DNA of 64,000 nucleotides, from positions 372,001 through 436,000 of the forward strand of contig CAWIOP010000004.1 in NCBI GenBank assembly GCA_963837755.1, in the 5' to 3' direction. Below, piece by piece: positions 31,547-39,384 of the stretch. Origin of the DNA: JADGHX01 sp963837755. Lineage in GTDB: Bacteria > Pseudomonadota > Gammaproteobacteria > Steroidobacterales > Steroidobacteraceae. The position numbers and the translations under genes are program-made. The notes under the pieces are model-generated. The model was not told the DNA's origin, made no database searches, and worked only from the letters and a program-made list of their open reading frames with translations. The first letter of the stretch is position 1. Every line of letters starts with the position of its first letter.

Positions 31547-32602
31547 TTGAGCCAAGCCACCGCCCCGGCCTCCAGTGTCCTGGAGGCGGAGGTCGTCATC
31601 GTCGGAGCCGGCCCGTGCGGCCTGTTCCAGGTGTTCGAGCTGGGCCTCCTCGGAATTGGCGCACATATCGTCGATTCGCTCGCGCATCCCGGTGGCCAGT
31701 GCGCCGAGCTCTATCCTGAGAAGCCCATCTACGACATCCCGGCGCTGCCGGTGTGTGGCGCGCAGGAGCTGGTAGACCGGCTCATGCAACAGATCCGCCC
31801 CTTCAATCCGCGGTTTCATCTGGGGCAGGAGGTCGCGGAGCTGGCGCGGCGCGAGGATGGGCGCTTCACCCTGCGCACGGCAACGGGCACCACTTTCAAT
31901 ACGGGCGCGGTCGTCATTGCGGCCGGCGTGGGCTCGTTCCAGCCCCGGCGCATCGGCCTTCCCGGCGCGGAAGCGTTCGAAGGCGAGCACATCCGCTATC
32001 GCGTGCGGGATGCGCACCTGCTCCACGGCAAACGGCTGGTGGTGTTCGGCGGCGGAGACTCCGCGCTGGACTGGGCCATCGAGCTTGCGCCCAAGGCTGC
32101 GAGCCTCACGCTGGTGCATCGTCGGCCGGATTTTCGAGGCGCGCCCGCTTCGGTGCTGAAGATGCGTGAGCTGGTGGAAGCCGGCCGCATGCGTCACGTC
32201 GAAGGCACGCCGCACGCGCTGAACGTGGAGGGCGGCGAGTTTCGCGGCGTCACCGTGAAGGCGCCGGATGGCTCACTCATCGGCCTCGACAGCGATCACC
32301 TGCTGGTGTTCTTCGGCCTGCACCCGAAGCTCGGGCCCATCGCCGAGTGGGGGCTGGAGCTCGAGAAGAAAGCGCTGAAGGTCGACACCGAGAAATTTCA
32401 GACCAGCGTGCCCGGTATCCATGCCGTGGGCGACATCAACACCTATCCCGGCAAGAAGAAGCTGATTCTTTCCGGTTTCCATGAGGCGGCGCTCGCGGCG
32501 TTCGCCATCCAGCACCATTTGTATCCGCAGAAGAAGCAGTTCCTGCAATACACGACCACGAGCCCGCTCATGCAGAAACGGCTCGGCGTCACCGAATCCT
32601 GA
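31547..32602 (+). CDS. Ferredoxin/flavodoxin-NADP+ reductase, TrxR-like type
   Basis: A FAD/NAD(P)H oxidoreductase of about 351 residues lacking the CxxC of thioredoxin reductase. FAD site VVIVGAGPCGLFQVFELG, family segment GGQCAELYPEKPIYDIP, NAD(P)H site VVFGGGDSALDWAIEL, and the C-terminal AVGDINTYPGKKKLILSGFHEAALAAF are those of YumC-type ferredoxin-NADP reductases. TTG 31547 is preferred because a TATAAT box lies between it and the earlier in-frame TTG at 31493. Followed 33 bases later by azurin, suggesting shared electron-transfer physiology. Confidence 0.87.
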   Translation: MSQATAPASSVLEAEVVIVGAGPCGLFQVFELGLLGIGAHIVDSLAHPGGQCAELYPEKPIYDIPALPVCGAQELVDRLMQQIRPFNPRFHLGQEVAELARREDGRFTLRTATGTTFNTGAVVIAAGVGSFQPRRIGLPGAEAFEGEHIRYRVRDAHLLHGKRLVVFGGGDSALDWAIELAPKAASLTLVHRRPDFRGAPASVLKMRELVEAGRMRHVEGTPHALNVEGGEFRGVTVKAPDGSLIGLDSDHLLVFFGLHPKLGPIAEWGLELEKKALKVDTEKFQTSVPGIHAVGDINTYPGKKKLILSGFHEAALAAFAIQHHLYPQKKQFLQYTTTSPLMQKRLGVTES

Positions 32603-32635
32603 CCACCCCCGCAAGACCCCCTGAGGAGACCATCG

Positions 32636-33109
32636 ATGAGATTCATGAAACACACGTTGCTGGCCGCTGCGCTGATTGGCGCGAATGCGTTCCTGTTCGC
32701 GGCGCCCGCTGTTGCGGCCGACAAGGTCTGCAAACTGGAGATCACCGGCAACGATCTCATGCAGTACGACAAGAAAGAGCTGAAGGTGGCTGCGGATTGC
32801 ACCAGCATCGAAGTCAAGCTGACGCACATCGGCAAGCTGCCGACCGCCTCGATGGGCCACAACTGGGTGCTCGTGAAGACCCCCGACCTGCAGCCTGTGG
32901 CGAACGACGGCCTCGGCGCGGGACTGGCGGCCAACTACATCAAGGCCGGCGACAAGCGCGTCATCGCGCACACCAAGGTCGTGGGTGGCGGCCAGAGCGA
33001 CACGGTCACGTTTCCGGCATCGGCGCTGACGAAGGGCGGGGATTACTCCTTCCTCTGCACGTTTCCGGGCCACAGCGCCCTGATGAAGGGCAAGTTCATC
33101 TTCGGCTAG
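32636..33109 (+). CDS. azu: Azurin
   Basis: Periplasmic type-1 copper protein carrying single electrons. The 157-residue precursor has a signal peptide cut after APAVAA. Copper ligands: His in SMGHNWVLVK, and Cys/His/Met in FLCTFPGHSALMKGKFIFG; the structural disulfide is KVCKLEI with AADCTSI. GAGGAG lies upstream of the ATG. It could accept electrons from the nearby Tat-exported molybdenum hydroxylase or serve a terminal oxidase or peroxidase; the partner is unknown. Confidence 0.95.
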   Translation: MRFMKHTLLAAALIGANAFLFAAPAVAADKVCKLEITGNDLMQYDKKELKVAADCTSIEVKLTHIGKLPTASMGHNWVLVKTPDLQPVANDGLGAGLAANYIKAGDKRVIAHTKVVGGGQSDTVTFPASALTKGGDYSFLCTFPGHSALMKGKFIFG

Positions 33110-33146
33110 CCATGTCCACGCTCGGGCATAGCTACGCGACGCGGCA

Positions 33147-33174
33147 GGCCGCAAAAGCCACGCCTTTTGCGGCC
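33147..33174. terminator. Hairpin after azurin
   Basis: 11-bp arms GGCCGCAAAAG / CTTTTGCGGCC around CCACGC, 37 bases after the azurin stop. Not followed by a T-run; it could protect the azurin mRNA 3' end or be a small repeat element. Confidence 0.4.
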
Positions 33175-33193
33175 GGAAACGAAGCTGATGTCC

Positions 33194-33219
33194 GAAAAAG
33201 CGCCGCAGGCGACTTTTTC
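33194..33219 (+). promoter_or_regulatory. Terminator-shaped hairpin abutting the tesB start
   Basis: GAAAAAGCGCC-gca-GGCGaCTTTTTC forms an 11-bp stem with one bulged base and a T5 run on its 3' side; the tesB ATG begins two bases later. It could terminate azurin transcripts or occlude tesB initiation. Either role is inferred from shape only. Confidence 0.4.
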
Positions 33220-33221
33220 CA

Positions 33222-34091
33222 ATGAACCATACAAGCTCGCAGACGCAAGATCTCCTGGCCCTGCTCGAGCTGGAACAGCTCGAAGTGAATCTGTTTCGTG
33301 GCGCGAGCCGCGATATCGGGAGTGCGCAGGTATTCGGCGGTCAGGTGCTGGGCCAGGCCCTCACCGCTGCCTCGCGCACCGTTGAAGGCCGCGTGGTGCA
33401 TTCGCTCCACGCGTACTTCCTGCGGCGTGGGGATTTCAACGCGCCCATCGTCTACGAAGTGGATCGCAGCCGCGACGGCCACAGCTTCTCCAACCGCCGT
33501 GTCATCGCCATCCAGCACGGTGAGCAGATCTTCAACATGACGGCCTCGTTCCAGATCGTGGAAGAGGGCCTGGAGCATCAGATCGAGATGCCGAAGGTGC
33601 CCGCGCCCGAAGACCTGCCCGACATGGTGGAGGTGCTGCGTCCCCAGCTCGACCGCATGCCCGAGCGTGTGCGCAAGTTCGTGGAGGCGCCGCGCCCGTT
33701 CGACTTCAAGATGGTGCAACCGGTGAACCCGCTCGACCCGCGCAAGGCCGCGCCGTCGCGCCAGGTGTGGCTGCGTGCGAACGGTGACGTTCCGGCGGGC
33801 GAGTCACTCCACCGCATTCTTCTGGCCTACGTTTCAGATTTCTACCTGCTCGACACGGCGGCCCTGCCGCACGGTCTTTCGTTCTTCAGCAGCAAGATCA
33901 TCATGGCGAGCATCGACCACGCCATGTGGTTCCACCGGCCCCTGCGAGTAGATGAGTGGCTGCTCTATGCGCTCGACAGCCCCAGCGCTTCGGGTGCGCG
34001 CGGCTTCGGCCGCGGCAGCGTCTTCTCGCGCGACGGCCGGCTCGTCGCCAGCACGGCGCAGGAAGGTCTCGTTCGCGTCGCCGGCGCTTAA
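33222..34091 (+). CDS. tesB: Acyl-CoA thioesterase II TesB
   Basis: Hydrolyses medium/long-chain acyl-CoA to free acid and CoA. The 289-residue protein is a double hotdog fold with TesB motifs: VFGGQVLGQALTAA, VHSLHAYFLRRGD, FSNRRVIAIQHGE, the catalytic Asp/Thr/Gln region with ASIDHAMWFHRP, and DEWLLYALDSPSASGARGF. The start MNHTSSQTQDLLALLELEQLE aligns with family N-termini even though no Shine-Dalgarno is visible and a hairpin ends two bases before the ATG. Confidence 0.93.
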   Translation: MNHTSSQTQDLLALLELEQLEVNLFRGASRDIGSAQVFGGQVLGQALTAASRTVEGRVVHSLHAYFLRRGDFNAPIVYEVDRSRDGHSFSNRRVIAIQHGEQIFNMTASFQIVEEGLEHQIEMPKVPAPEDLPDMVEVLRPQLDRMPERVRKFVEAPRPFDFKMVQPVNPLDPRKAAPSRQVWLRANGDVPAGESLHRILLAYVSDFYLLDTAALPHGLSFFSSKIIMASIDHAMWFHRPLRVDEWLLYALDSPSASGARGFGRGSVFSRDGRLVASTAQEGLVRVAGA

Positions 34092-34110
34092 GAGCGCGCG
34101 GAAGGTTGTC

Positions 34111-35112
34111 ATGAGAGCATCAGGATTCGGCCTGTTGCTCGCCATTGCCGTGCTGGTGCCGGCCGCATCGTTTTCCGGCCCGCTGGATGATCTCTCGCCC
34201 GCGGACGCGCTCGTGCAGATCTGGCCCGGCGTGCGGGACTCCAGCGAGCAGATGGTCGTCGCGCCAGGCGAGGGCGGCCAGCCCACATACTCGGATGAAG
34301 AGCCGGTGCGCGTGCGCACCTTGGTGGCGCGCGTGCAGGTGCCGTGGCTCGGGGCGCGCATCCTTTATCTCGAAGAGTTCCTGCACGATCAGCCGAGCGT
34401 GCTGCGTCGTCAGCTGCTATTGCGCGTGGAAACCGAGACGTTCGGCGTGCGCCGGGTGCGCGTGTTTCCGTATACGTTCAAGAACGGCGAGCGCTGGCGG
34501 CGGCTGAATCGCAACTCGAAGCTGCTCGCGCAGCTGAAGGCCTCGGACCTCGAAGCCACGGAGGGCTGCGACCTCGTGCTTCACCAGGAAGGCGACCAGT
34601 TTCGGGGCGGCACTACGGGGCTCGATTGCGAGCAGGAGTCGCGGGGCGAAAGGCTCTACGTCGACTATCGCGTCGTCATCGGCGCCGACGTGTACTGGTA
34701 TCGCCGCCGCCTGATGCGCGAGGCCGATGACGAGCTTTACGAGGAAGTCATCGGCTACAACTGGTTCTCGCCCAACGACACGCGCCTCTTCACCTGCCGC
34801 GTGGAGTATTCGGCAAGCGGCAAGCCGTCGGAGCTGCGGCCCATCGCGCGTCTCGACCTGCACGACCAGGGCGGCCACGCGCGCTTCACCACGCCCGACG
34901 GGCGCCGGTTCGACGTGAGCCTGCACACGGAAGACTGGCCCTTCGCGAGCGACCGCGACGCGCTGCTGCTGCTGCTGGAACAACCCAACGACCCGATGCC
35001 TGTCGCGTCCGCCTGGACAGACCTCGACGCGCGGCAGATCGCCATCGACCTCGGGTGGCTCAATGTCCGTTGCGGGCCGTTGGTGCCTGAGACGGGGGAG
35101 ATTGCGTCGTAG
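34111..35112 (+). CDS. CpcT/CpeT-like (DUF1001) exported protein
   Basis: A 333-residue protein with a signal peptide (GFGLLLAIAVLVPAASFSG). In cyanobacteria CpcT/CpeT attaches bilins to phycobiliproteins; non-photosynthetic bacteria carry homologues of unknown role. The fold-typical stretch is ARILYLEEFLHDQPSVLRRQLLLRVE, then RVRVFPYTFKNGERW and the conserved EGCDLVLHQEGDQFRGGT with Cys-Asp. A Cys in LDCEQESRG is also conserved in the family. It starts 19 bases after tesB; its product probably acts in the periplasm. Confidence 0.8.
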   Translation: MRASGFGLLLAIAVLVPAASFSGPLDDLSPADALVQIWPGVRDSSEQMVVAPGEGGQPTYSDEEPVRVRTLVARVQVPWLGARILYLEEFLHDQPSVLRRQLLLRVETETFGVRRVRVFPYTFKNGERWRRLNRNSKLLAQLKASDLEATEGCDLVLHQEGDQFRGGTTGLDCEQESRGERLYVDYRVVIGADVYWYRRRLMREADDELYEEVIGYNWFSPNDTRLFTCRVEYSASGKPSELRPIARLDLHDQGGHARFTTPDGRRFDVSLHTEDWPFASDRDALLLLLEQPNDPMPVASAWTDLDARQIAIDLGWLNVRCGPLVPETGEIAS

Positions 35113-35129
35113 GGGTTGCGCCGTCGCAG

Positions 35130-35370
35130 GCGAAGCCGTGTGGGGCGGCGAAGTTTCTTGTGCTGGGCAGCGTCAGGCTCGCGCGCTTCGAAAATACCCT
35201 CGGAGGACCGAGGCTATTTTCGGCGTTCCCCGCGCGCGTCGGGGGCCGCGCGTCACGGCGGCCTTCCCAAGATTCTATTTCTCCACTCGCGCGGCCCTGA
35301 TCCGCCGTCGCGCGGGCGCTCGCCACACGCTGCCCAGCACAAGAAACTTCGCCGCCCCACACGGCTTCGC
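35130..35370. repeat. Long inverted repeat A (44-bp perfect arms, 153-base loop)
   Basis: Arms 35130-35173 and 35327-35370 are exact reverse complements over 44 bases. The loop is itself structured (see 35189-35222) and contains further GC-rich complementary blocks around 35243-35262 and 35288-35310. Compared with repeat B, A looks like the same element carrying about 140 extra bases in its loop. Confidence 0.85.
35189..35222. repeat. Nested hairpin in the loop of repeat A
   Basis: CGAAAATA pairs with TATTTTCG and CCTCGG with CCGAGG around AGGA, with a single C/C mismatch between the two stem blocks. It is the AT-richest point of the cluster. Confidence 0.7.
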
Positions 35371-35530
35371 TGTTGGGGTGGTGGCGTTCATGAATAAAGC
35401 CGTTGAGGCTTGCGTCGAGTATCGAAGGCGCAACTCCAACGCCGCAGCTCACACCTCGTGACTCTCAACTTCTTTTCCCGAAAGCCGCGGCCGCGGCTCC
35501 GATCGCTGCGCTTCACGCGACCAACTCAAA

Positions 35531-35625
35531 GCGAAGCCCTGCAGCCCGGCGTTTTTCTCTCTGCGGGGCAGCGCGAGCCTCACGCTGCCCCGCAGAGAGA
35601 AAAACGCCGGGCTGCAGGGCTTCGC
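35531..35625. repeat. Long inverted repeat B (43-bp perfect arms, 9-base loop)
   Basis: Arms 35531-35573 and 35583-35625 are exact reverse complements over 43 bases around CGAGCCTCA. Transcribed, this would be a near-perfect 43-bp RNA hairpin. It lies 59 bases beyond the stop of the hydrolase gene (minus strand), so it may also act as that gene's 3' structure. Confidence 0.88.
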
Positions 35626-35683
35626 CTGCGAGAGCGGTTATTCGCTATTGAATCAAGGCCTGTAAAGGCCTGACAAAAGCCCG

Positions 35684-36604
35684 CTACGTGTGATTCGCCA
35701 TCCCATCGATCTCCTGCAGGAGAATCGGGTTGAAGCGATCCGCCGCTTCCATCATCAGGAAGTGGCCGGTCTTTTCGAGCGTGATGGCCTTGAACACGGG
35801 CAGCGTCTTGCGGATGCGCGCTTCGTCTGCCGGTTGGCCCAGGCTGGAGTTGATGGCCACCACGGGCACGTGAATTTCTGGCAGCAGAGCGGCGTAGTCC
35901 ATGCGTAGCAGCGATTGCATGGCTGGTACGACGACGGCGGGCAGTGAAAGCGACATGTCGTATGCCACTTTCTGAACGAGCTTCGGGTCCGCGTCGGGCG
36001 TGAAGAACGAGCTGGTGACAAACTCGCGCGTGTGGCCGATGAAATCGTCGCGGAAGGGCTTCAGCGCCTTTTCGATCTGCGCCTCGGGCATCACCGGCTG
36101 GCCGATGGTCTTCAGCGAATCGACGGCCACGATGCCAACGACGCGATCGCCAATGCGGCGCGCGGCTTCGAGCGCCACGGGCGCGCCCATGGAGTGGCCC
36201 ACGAGCACGACCTGGTGGTTCTGCAACTGGCGCACGACGGCGGCGACGTCTTCGCCGAAATTGCCCATCGACCAGTCCACGCGGTTGGCGCCCGATGCGC
36301 CGTGGCCGGCAAGATCGACCGTGACGGTGGTGTACTTCGCCTTCAGCGCGTCGATCTGCTGTTTCCAGTAGTTCGAGTCGCACGACCAGCCGTGCACCAG
36401 CACTACGGCCGGCTCGCCGCTGCCATACACGTGATATTCGATGTGCACGCCATCCGCAGACGTGACGATCTGGGGCGCGCCTTCTGCCGGCGCGCGCACG
36501 GATGCAGTGACATCGGGCTCGGCGTCGGCAGGCTTCTTGCCGCACGCAGCAAGCGACAACAACGTAACGGCGAGCAGCAGGACGCGAAAACCGTTCAGGA
36601 TCAT
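35684..36604 (-). CDS. Alpha/beta-hydrolase lipoprotein
   Basis: About 306 residues. The ATG at 36604 gives MILNGFRVLLLAVTLLSLAACGKK, a clear lipobox, so it is anchored in the envelope. The hydrolase core shows the oxyanion segment VVLVHGWSCDSNYW, the nucleophile elbow VLVGHSMGAPVALE (Ser in GHSMG), an Asp near NSSLGQPADE and the catalytic His in EKTGHFLMMEA. Substrate unknown (esterase, lactonase or similar). It is on its own between the palindrome cluster and a FAD-dependent dehydrogenase gene. Confidence 0.85.
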   Translation of the reverse strand: MILNGFRVLLLAVTLLSLAACGKKPADAEPDVTASVRAPAEGAPQIVTSADGVHIEYHVYGSGEPAVVLVHGWSCDSNYWKQQIDALKAKYTTVTVDLAGHGASGANRVDWSMGNFGEDVAAVVRQLQNHQVVLVGHSMGAPVALEAARRIGDRVVGIVAVDSLKTIGQPVMPEAQIEKALKPFRDDFIGHTREFVTSSFFTPDADPKLVQKVAYDMSLSLPAVVVPAMQSLLRMDYAALLPEIHVPVVAINSSLGQPADEARIRKTLPVFKAITLEKTGHFLMMEAADRFNPILLQEIDGMANHT

Positions 36605-36647
36605 TATGTCCTCCACCGCCGCGCAAGCCCTGACGGCGGCCAGCATC

Positions 36648-38075
36648 TTAGCGGGGTTCGGCGCGCAGAACCTTGCCGGGGTTCATGATCCCGTTCGGGT
36701 CGAAGGCCCGCTTCACCGCGCGCATCAGCTCCAGCTCCACCGGCTGCGCGTACATCTCGAGCTCGGGCACCTTGAGGCGGCCGATGCCGTGCTCCGCGCT
36801 GAAGCTGCCGCAGAAGTCGCGCACGAAGTCGTGAATGGCGCGCTTCGTTGCGGGCTCGCGGGCCATGAACGCCTCCTGGCTCGCGCCGGGCGCCTGGTTC
36901 AGGTTGAAGTGCAGGTTGCCGTCGCCGACGTGCCCGTAGGCCACGAGGCGGCCTTCCGGCACGTTCGCCGTCACCCAGGCGGACGCACGCTCCACGAAAT
37001 CGGGCAGCACGGCGACGGGCACGGAGATGTCGTGCTTCAGGCTCGCGCCGTCGACTCGCTGCGCTTCCGGAATGGTCTCGCGCAGCTTCCAGAACGCCTC
37101 GCGGTGCCGCTCGCTCTGCGCGAGCACGCCATCCAGCACCACGCCGCGCGAGTGCGCGCTTTCGAGCGCGCCTTCCAGCACGGCGGACAACGTATCGATG
37201 TAGCGCGAAGACGTGAGCTCGCACAGCACGTACCACTCGTAGTGCTGGTCCAGCGGGTCTTGCACGCCGGGGATGTGCTTCGTGGTGAGGTCGATGCCAA
37301 TGCGCGGGATCAGCTCGAACGAGCTGACGGCATCGCCGCTCGCATCCCGCAGCTCGCTCAGCAGCGTAACGGCGGCCTGTGGGTTCGGCACGGCGGCGAA
37401 TGCCGTGGCGCTGGCGCGAATCTTCGGATAAAGCTTGAGGCTCGCGGCCGTGATCACGCCCAGCGTGCCTTCAGCGCCGACGAACAACGACTTCAGGTCG
37501 TAACCGGTGTTGTCCTTGCGCAGCGTGTTGAGCGTGGACATGACGCGGCCACTCGGCAGCACCACTTCGAGCCCCAGCACCTGGTCGCGGGTCATGCCGT
37601 AGCGAACGACGTTCGTGCCGCCCGCGTTCGTGGACAGATTGCCGCCGATCTGGCACGAGCCTTCGGAGCCGAGGCTCAGCGGGAAAAAGCGGTCTGCCGA
37701 GTCTGCGGCGCGCTGGAGGTCTGCCAGGATGCAGCCCGCCTCGACCACGGCCGACCAGTTGAGCGCGTCGATGTTACGGATGCGGTTCAGCCGCCGCAGC
37801 GACAGAACGAGCTGCTCGCCCGACTCATCCGGCGTGGCGCCCCCGCAGTAGCTGGTGTTGCCCCCGTGCGGCACGACGCCGATGCGGTTGTCGTTGCAGA
37901 ACGCCAGCAGGCGCGAGATCTGATCCACCGTGCGGGGCAGGGCGACCGCGGGCGTTCGCCCGCGATACAGCTTGCGATGGTCGGTGAGGAACGGCTCCAG
38001 CTCTGCTTCTTGGGTTAGCAGGCAGTCCGACCCCAGCAGAACGGTGAGGCGGGAGCGAAGGTCTTTAGCATCCAT
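36648..38075 (-). CDS. FAD-binding 2-hydroxyacid dehydrogenase (GlcD/D2HGDH family)
   Basis: A 475-residue VAO-type flavoprotein. The FAD-binding PCMH domain shows VVPHGGNTSYCGGATP, LGSEGSCQIGGNLSTNAGGTNVVRYG and GYDLKSLFVGAEGTLGVIT; the C-terminal cap carries VAYGHVGDGNLHFNLNQ and GSFSAEHGIGRLK with metal/substrate His residues. Such enzymes oxidise D-lactate, glycolate or D-2-hydroxyglutarate. No FeS partner (GlcF) or second subunit is adjacent, which favours the single-subunit D2HGDH-like group. Confidence 0.88.
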   Translation of the reverse strand: MDAKDLRSRLTVLLGSDCLLTQEAELEPFLTDHRKLYRGRTPAVALPRTVDQISRLLAFCNDNRIGVVPHGGNTSYCGGATPDESGEQLVLSLRRLNRIRNIDALNWSAVVEAGCILADLQRAADSADRFFPLSLGSEGSCQIGGNLSTNAGGTNVVRYGMTRDQVLGLEVVLPSGRVMSTLNTLRKDNTGYDLKSLFVGAEGTLGVITAASLKLYPKIRASATAFAAVPNPQAAVTLLSELRDASGDAVSSFELIPRIGIDLTTKHIPGVQDPLDQHYEWYVLCELTSSRYIDTLSAVLEGALESAHSRGVVLDGVLAQSERHREAFWKLRETIPEAQRVDGASLKHDISVPVAVLPDFVERASAWVTANVPEGRLVAYGHVGDGNLHFNLNQAPGASQEAFMAREPATKRAIHDFVRDFCGSFSAEHGIGRLKVPELEMYAQPVELELMRAVKRAFDPNGIMNPGKVLRAEPR

Positions 38076-38094
38076 TCCTCTAGTCTACTGTGGC

Positions 38095-39384
38095 TCAGAC
38101 GCAGGCGGTGATCGGCGCGCCCCTTGCTCCCGGCCTGGACAGCAATATATGGACATCACCGAGCGCGCGCTCCAGAAAGCCGCCCTCGCAATAGCACAGG
38201 TAGAACTCCCACATGCGCACGAAGCTGTCGTTGAGGCCGAGTTTGCGCACGGCCGGCAGGTTTGCGAAGAACCGCTCGCGCCAGTGGCGCAGCGTCGTGG
38301 CGTAATGAGGGCCGATGTCTTCGAGGTGCGACACTTTCAGGTCCGTCGCTTCGGTGGCGGCCGCGGTGATGGCCGTGATGGACGGAATGAAGCTGCCGGG
38401 GAAGATGAACCGCTGGATGTAGTCCACGGACGCGAGCGCGCGCTCGTAGAACTGGTCCTGGATGGTGATCGCCTGCAGCAGCATCGAGCCGCTCGGCTCG
38501 AGCAGCGATGAGCACTTGGCCAGATAGGTCTCGAGATAGTCCGCGCCCACTGCCTCGATCATCTCGATGGACACGAGCTTGTCGAATTGCCCGGTGAGGT
38601 CGCGGTAGTCCTGGAACAGCAGCCTGATGCGGTTCGCAAGCCCCAGCTTCTCGATCTTCGCCTTCGCGTAGTTGTGTTGCTCACGCGAGATGGTTGTGGT
38701 GGTGACGCGGCAGCCGTAGTTCGTTGCCGCATGTATGGCGAGGCCGCCCCAGCCGGTGCCGATCTCGACGAGGTGGTCCTGCGGCGTGAGCGCGAGCTTC
38801 TGGCACACGGCGTCGAGCTTTGCGACCTGCGCCTCGTGCAGCGTGGCTGCGGCGCGCGGGTAGATGGCGCACGAATACATCATGGTCTCGTCGAGCATCA
38901 GCTCGTAGAAATCGTTGCCGAGGTCGTAGTGCGCGGAGATGTTGCGGGCGCTGCCTTCCTTGCTGTTGCGGTTGAGTGTGTGGAACAGCTTCAGGAAGGG
39001 CTTGGTGAGCACGGCCCAGCGGCCATCCATGCCGTTCATGAGGTCGCGGTTGAGCACGAAGATGCGAACGAGCGATGTGAGGTCATCACACCGCCACAGC
39101 CCGCGGATGTAGGCCTCGCCCGCGCCCACGGTGCCGCCGAACGCCACGTCCGCGAAGAACTGCGCGCTGTGCACGTGCACGGTGACGGCGAGATCGCATT
39201 CCGCTGTGCGCTTGCCGAAGCGGTGATCGCCCGCCGGCTCGACTATGTGGATGCTTCCGTGCGCCAGCTTCGCGAGCTGGCCCAGCAGCAGCTTGCGGCC
39301 GAGCTGCGCGAGCAACGAGGGACTGCTGCCGGCTAGCGGAAGGGCGGTCTCTTCGAGCGGAACGATCGACGGTCGGCTGGTCAT
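38095..39384 (-). CDS. cfa: Cyclopropane-fatty-acyl-phospholipid synthase family methyltransferase
   Basis: A 429-residue SAM-dependent enzyme acting on unsaturated acyl chains of membrane phospholipids. SAM site VEIGTGWGGLAIHAATNYGCRV, then TTTISREQHNYAK, SIEMIEAVGADYLETYL and QAITIQDQFYERA, FIFPGSFIPSI. The N-terminal lipid-binding domain is present (DVAFGGTVGAGEAYIRGLW). Its ATG overlaps the DUF1365 stop (ATGA, 39381-39384). Because it belongs to a desaturase-flavoprotein-DUF1365 operon, it may make something other than plain cyclopropane chains. Confidence 0.91.
   Translation of the reverse strand: MTSRPSIVPLEETALPLAGSSPSLLAQLGRKLLLGQLAKLAHGSIHIVEPAGDHRFGKRTAECDLAVTVHVHSAQFFADVAFGGTVGAGEAYIRGLWRCDDLTSLVRIFVLNRDLMNGMDGRWAVLTKPFLKLFHTLNRNSKEGSARNISAHYDLGNDFYELMLDETMMYSCAIYPRAAATLHEAQVAKLDAVCQKLALTPQDHLVEIGTGWGGLAIHAATNYGCRVTTTTISREQHNYAKAKIEKLGLANRIRLLFQDYRDLTGQFDKLVSIEMIEAVGADYLETYLAKCSSLLEPSGSMLLQAITIQDQFYERALASVDYIQRFIFPGSFIPSITAITAAATEATDLKVSHLEDIGPHYATTLRHWRERFFANLPAVRKLGLNDSFVRMWEFYLCYCEGGFLERALGDVHILLSRPGARGAPITACV

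Larger units (their letters stand above)
35124..35631. repeat. Palindrome cluster bounded by 14-bp inverted ends
   Basis: A gene-free 508-base block. Its ends are exact inverted copies: TCGCAGGCGAAGCC (35124-35137) and GGCTTCGCCTGCGA (35618-35631). Inside lie two long inverted repeats (35130-35370 and 35531-35625) whose arms share the same outer 8 bases (GCGAAGCC) and inner bases (GGGCAGCG). The joining stretch 35371-35530 has no recognisable gene. No transposase and no clear flanking duplication were seen. The sequence would fold extensively as RNA or as single-stranded DNA. Confidence 0.75.

Noticed and set aside
35124..35631. CRISPR array or rRNA/tRNA-like structure as an explanation of the repeat cluster.
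   Set aside because: Repeats are inverted, not regularly spaced direct repeats with unique spacers; no tRNA or rRNA landmarks and no cas genes.
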